From positions 1 through 6,258 of the forward strand of contig JAJYGB010000180.1 in NCBI GenBank assembly GCA_021785235.1: a DNA stretch of 6,258 bases. The letters run 5' to 3'. The number at the start of each line of letters is the position of its first letter. Within the stretch, counting starts at the first letter, position 1. The position numbers were made by a program, and so were the translations under genes. The stretch comes from Bacteroidota bacterium. Lineage in GTDB: Bacteria; Bacteroidota; Kryptoniia; Kryptoniales; JAKASW01. Shown piece after piece: positions 5,028 through 6,258 of the stretch. Below the pieces are notes generated by a model, which saw only the letters and a program-made list of their open reading frames with translations, had not been told where the DNA came from and searched no databases.

Positions 5028-6191
5028 TCATTTAACTGCCTCCGCCGTTTCCTTTGCGTACTTCGCAAAGGTTTCTTGTACGGCGGTAACACCAACTCCA
5101 GGTTTGAATTTGAAATTCAGGTCTTGAAGAGTCCACTCGAGAGCGGCAACGACGCCTACTATATCGACCTCGTCGTAGTAACCGAGATGCGACACCCGGA
5201 AGATTTTCCCTTTCAGGTGATCCTGTCCGCCCGCGGTCGTGATCCCGTATTTCTGCTTGAGGATCTTATTAAACTTGGAATACTCGACTCCTTCAGGGAC
5301 ATTGACCGCGGTAACCGCATGCGACGCCGGGGAGCCGAATAGTTTCAAACCGATCGCCTCGCATCCGTTCCTGACCGCCTCCGAGAGGATCTTGTGTTTT
5401 AGCCAAATCGATTCGACTGTCTCTTCTTTGATCATCCGAAGGGCTTTCTCGAGTCCGATGACGAGCGTGATCGCCGGTGTGAACGGAGTATCGTTCCCGG
5501 CGTGGGCCTTCAGACCCTTCTTGAAGCTGAAATAGTATTTCGGGAGTTTTGAGGTCTCGAGCATCTTCTTGGCCCGGTCGCTCAGCGCGGCGAATGCGAG
5601 TCCCGGAGGCACCATGAGGCCCTTTTGCGAGCCAGTGACTATAACGTCCAGTCCCCATTCGTCAAACCGCATCTCGTGCGCACCGACCGACGTGATACCG
5701 TCGACGACAACGGCTATGTCATACTTAGCATGAACTGCCGCGGCAATCTCCTTTATGTTCGTGAACACGCCGGTCGACGTCTCGCTGTGGGTTATGAAAA
5801 CGGCCTTCACGCCGGGATTCTTCTGAAGCGTGTCGAGCACCAATTCCGGCGTAGGGGCTGTTCCCCATTCAATCTTGATTTCAACCGGCTCCACTCCGTA
5901 CGCTTTCATTATTTCGCCCCAGCGTTCGCCGAACTTCCCGAGGTTCGCGAAAACAGCCTTGTCTCCCGGAGAGAGAAGGTTCGCGATGCACGCTTCCATC
6001 GCTCCCGTTCCCGAGCTCGTAAGCGTTAGGACTTCGTTCTTGGTCTGGAAGAGGTACTTCAGGTTCTGATTTACACTGGTAAGAATTTCAACAAATTCAG
6101 GATTCCTATGATGAATTATCGGCTCCGCCATTGTGAGCATCACGCTCTCAGGAATAGGCGTCGGCCCCGGTGTGAACAATCTTTTCTTCAT
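5028..6191 (-). CDS. class V PLP aminotransferase (serine-pyruvate / alanine-glyoxylate type), likely serving serine synthesis
   Basis: The 387-residue protein is a fold-type I, class V aminotransferase. TPGPTPIP (7-14) and HHRNPEF (27-33) are the family's N-terminal signature. SSGTGAMEA (59-67) forms the PLP phosphate loop, HSETSTG (135-141) and D164 in VDGITSVGA bind the cofactor ring, and K190 in GSQKGLM is the Schiff-base lysine. R332 (FRVSHLGY) would bind the substrate carboxylate. Family members are serine-pyruvate, serine-glyoxylate or alanine-glyoxylate transaminases. Placement 61 bp before serA suggests it makes phosphoserine from phosphohydroxypyruvate, as class V enzymes do in some archaea that lack SerC. 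The exact amino donor and acceptor cannot be read. The ATG at 6191 is preceded by TTGGAG at 10 nt spacing and a promoter candidate. The C-terminus is Lys/Ala-rich and slightly extended. Confidence 0.93.
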   Translation of the reverse strand: MKKRLFTPGPTPIPESVMLTMAEPIIHHRNPEFVEILTSVNQNLKYLFQTKNEVLTLTSSGTGAMEACIANLLSPGDKAVFANLGKFGERWGEIMKAYGVEPVEIKIEWGTAPTPELVLDTLQKNPGVKAVFITHSETSTGVFTNIKEIAAAVHAKYDIAVVVDGITSVGAHEMRFDEWGLDVIVTGSQKGLMVPPGLAFAALSDRAKKMLETSKLPKYYFSFKKGLKAHAGNDTPFTPAITLVIGLEKALRMIKEETVESIWLKHKILSEAVRNGCEAIGLKLFGSPASHAVTAVNVPEGVEYSKFNKILKQKYGITTAGGQDHLKGKIFRVSHLGYYDEVDIVGVVAALEWTLQDLNFKFKPGVGVTAVQETFAKYAKETAEAVK

Positions 6192-6201
6192 ATAATTTCT
6201 G

Positions 6202-6207
6202 CTCCAA
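6202..6207 (-). promoter_or_regulatory. Shine-Dalgarno site of the aminotransferase
   Basis: TTGGAG lies 10 nt before the ATG at 6191. It is weaker than the AAGGAGG of the other two genes, but there is no other start nearby and MKKRLFTPGP is the family's normal N-terminus. Confidence 0.6.
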
Positions 6208-6223
6208 TTATTGTGTTAATAAT

Positions 6224-6255
6224 CAAAAATAGAAATTCGGCGGCTCGCATTCAAT
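6224..6255 (-). promoter_or_regulatory. promoter candidate for the aminotransferase-serA operon (TTG-N20-TATTTTTG)
   Basis: ATTG (6255-6252), a 20-nt spacer and TATTTTTG (6231-6224) match the Bacteroidota vegetative promoter pattern (TTG, about 17-23 nt, TAnnTTTG). The expected RNA start is near 6217, giving a normal leader of about 25 nt. The right edge of the window is only 3 bp upstream, so further control sites cannot be seen. Confidence 0.5.
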
Positions 6256-6258
6256 CTG

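Noticed and set aside
4967..5095. N-terminal extension of serA to the start at 5095
   Set aside because: It would add 43 basic, non-conserved residues and overlap the aminotransferase. The AAGGAGG before 4966 and the family's usual MKVLITD start favour 4966.
5293..5658. 121-codon minus-strand frame within the aminotransferase
   Set aside because: It is in another frame of the same strand across the PLP-binding region of the true gene, and its product is low-complexity and basic.

Overview
The window holds three genes, all on the minus strand. Read in the direction of transcription (right to left) they are a class V PLP-dependent aminotransferase (6191-5028), a long-form D-3-phosphoglycerate dehydrogenase SerA (4966-3389), and a SusC/RagA-type TonB-dependent outer-membrane receptor (2799 to the left edge, 933 codons visible, 3' end outside the window). 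The SusC-type receptor, with its carboxypeptidase-regulatory-like N-terminal domain, points to the Bacteroidota/Chlorobiota/Ignavibacteria side of the FCB group. Base composition looks balanced, near 50% G+C by eye. All three genes have Shine-Dalgarno sequences (AAGGAGG twice, TTGGAG once). That is unlike Bacteroidia and Flavobacteriia, which mostly lack strong SDs, and fits an Ignavibacteria- or Chlorobi-like lineage better. The lineage is inference.

Right part (about 3300-6258): the aminotransferase and serA are 61 bp apart and probably form a serine-synthesis operon. A candidate promoter, TTG-N20-TATTTTTG, lies just upstream of the aminotransferase. SerA would oxidise 3-phosphoglycerate to 3-phosphohydroxypyruvate, and the aminotransferase would convert that to phosphoserine in place of SerC, or act as a serine/alanine-glyoxylate type enzyme. 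A 10-bp inverted repeat with a 46-nt loop follows the serA stop.

Middle (2800-3388): 589 bp between serA and the receptor with no convincing protein gene but dense regulatory-looking structure, all oriented toward the receptor. In order of transcription it holds a 10-bp palindrome GGGATATCCC, a promoter TTGACA-N17-TATATT, a perfect 14-bp hairpin followed by TATTTTTGT (terminator or attenuator, overlapping a possible second promoter), a weaker hairpin with TTTTT, an imperfect direct repeat, and a 16-codon mini-ORF with its own SD. The mini-ORF's stop overlaps the receptor's ATG as ATGA.

Left part (1-2799): the receptor. Its SusD-like partner would be expected beyond the left edge. The genes themselves are ordinary housekeeping and nutrient-uptake genes. 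The most unusual part of the window is the long structured leader of the receptor, which suggests attenuation and translational coupling. I saw no mobile element, CRISPR array, tRNA or rRNA.
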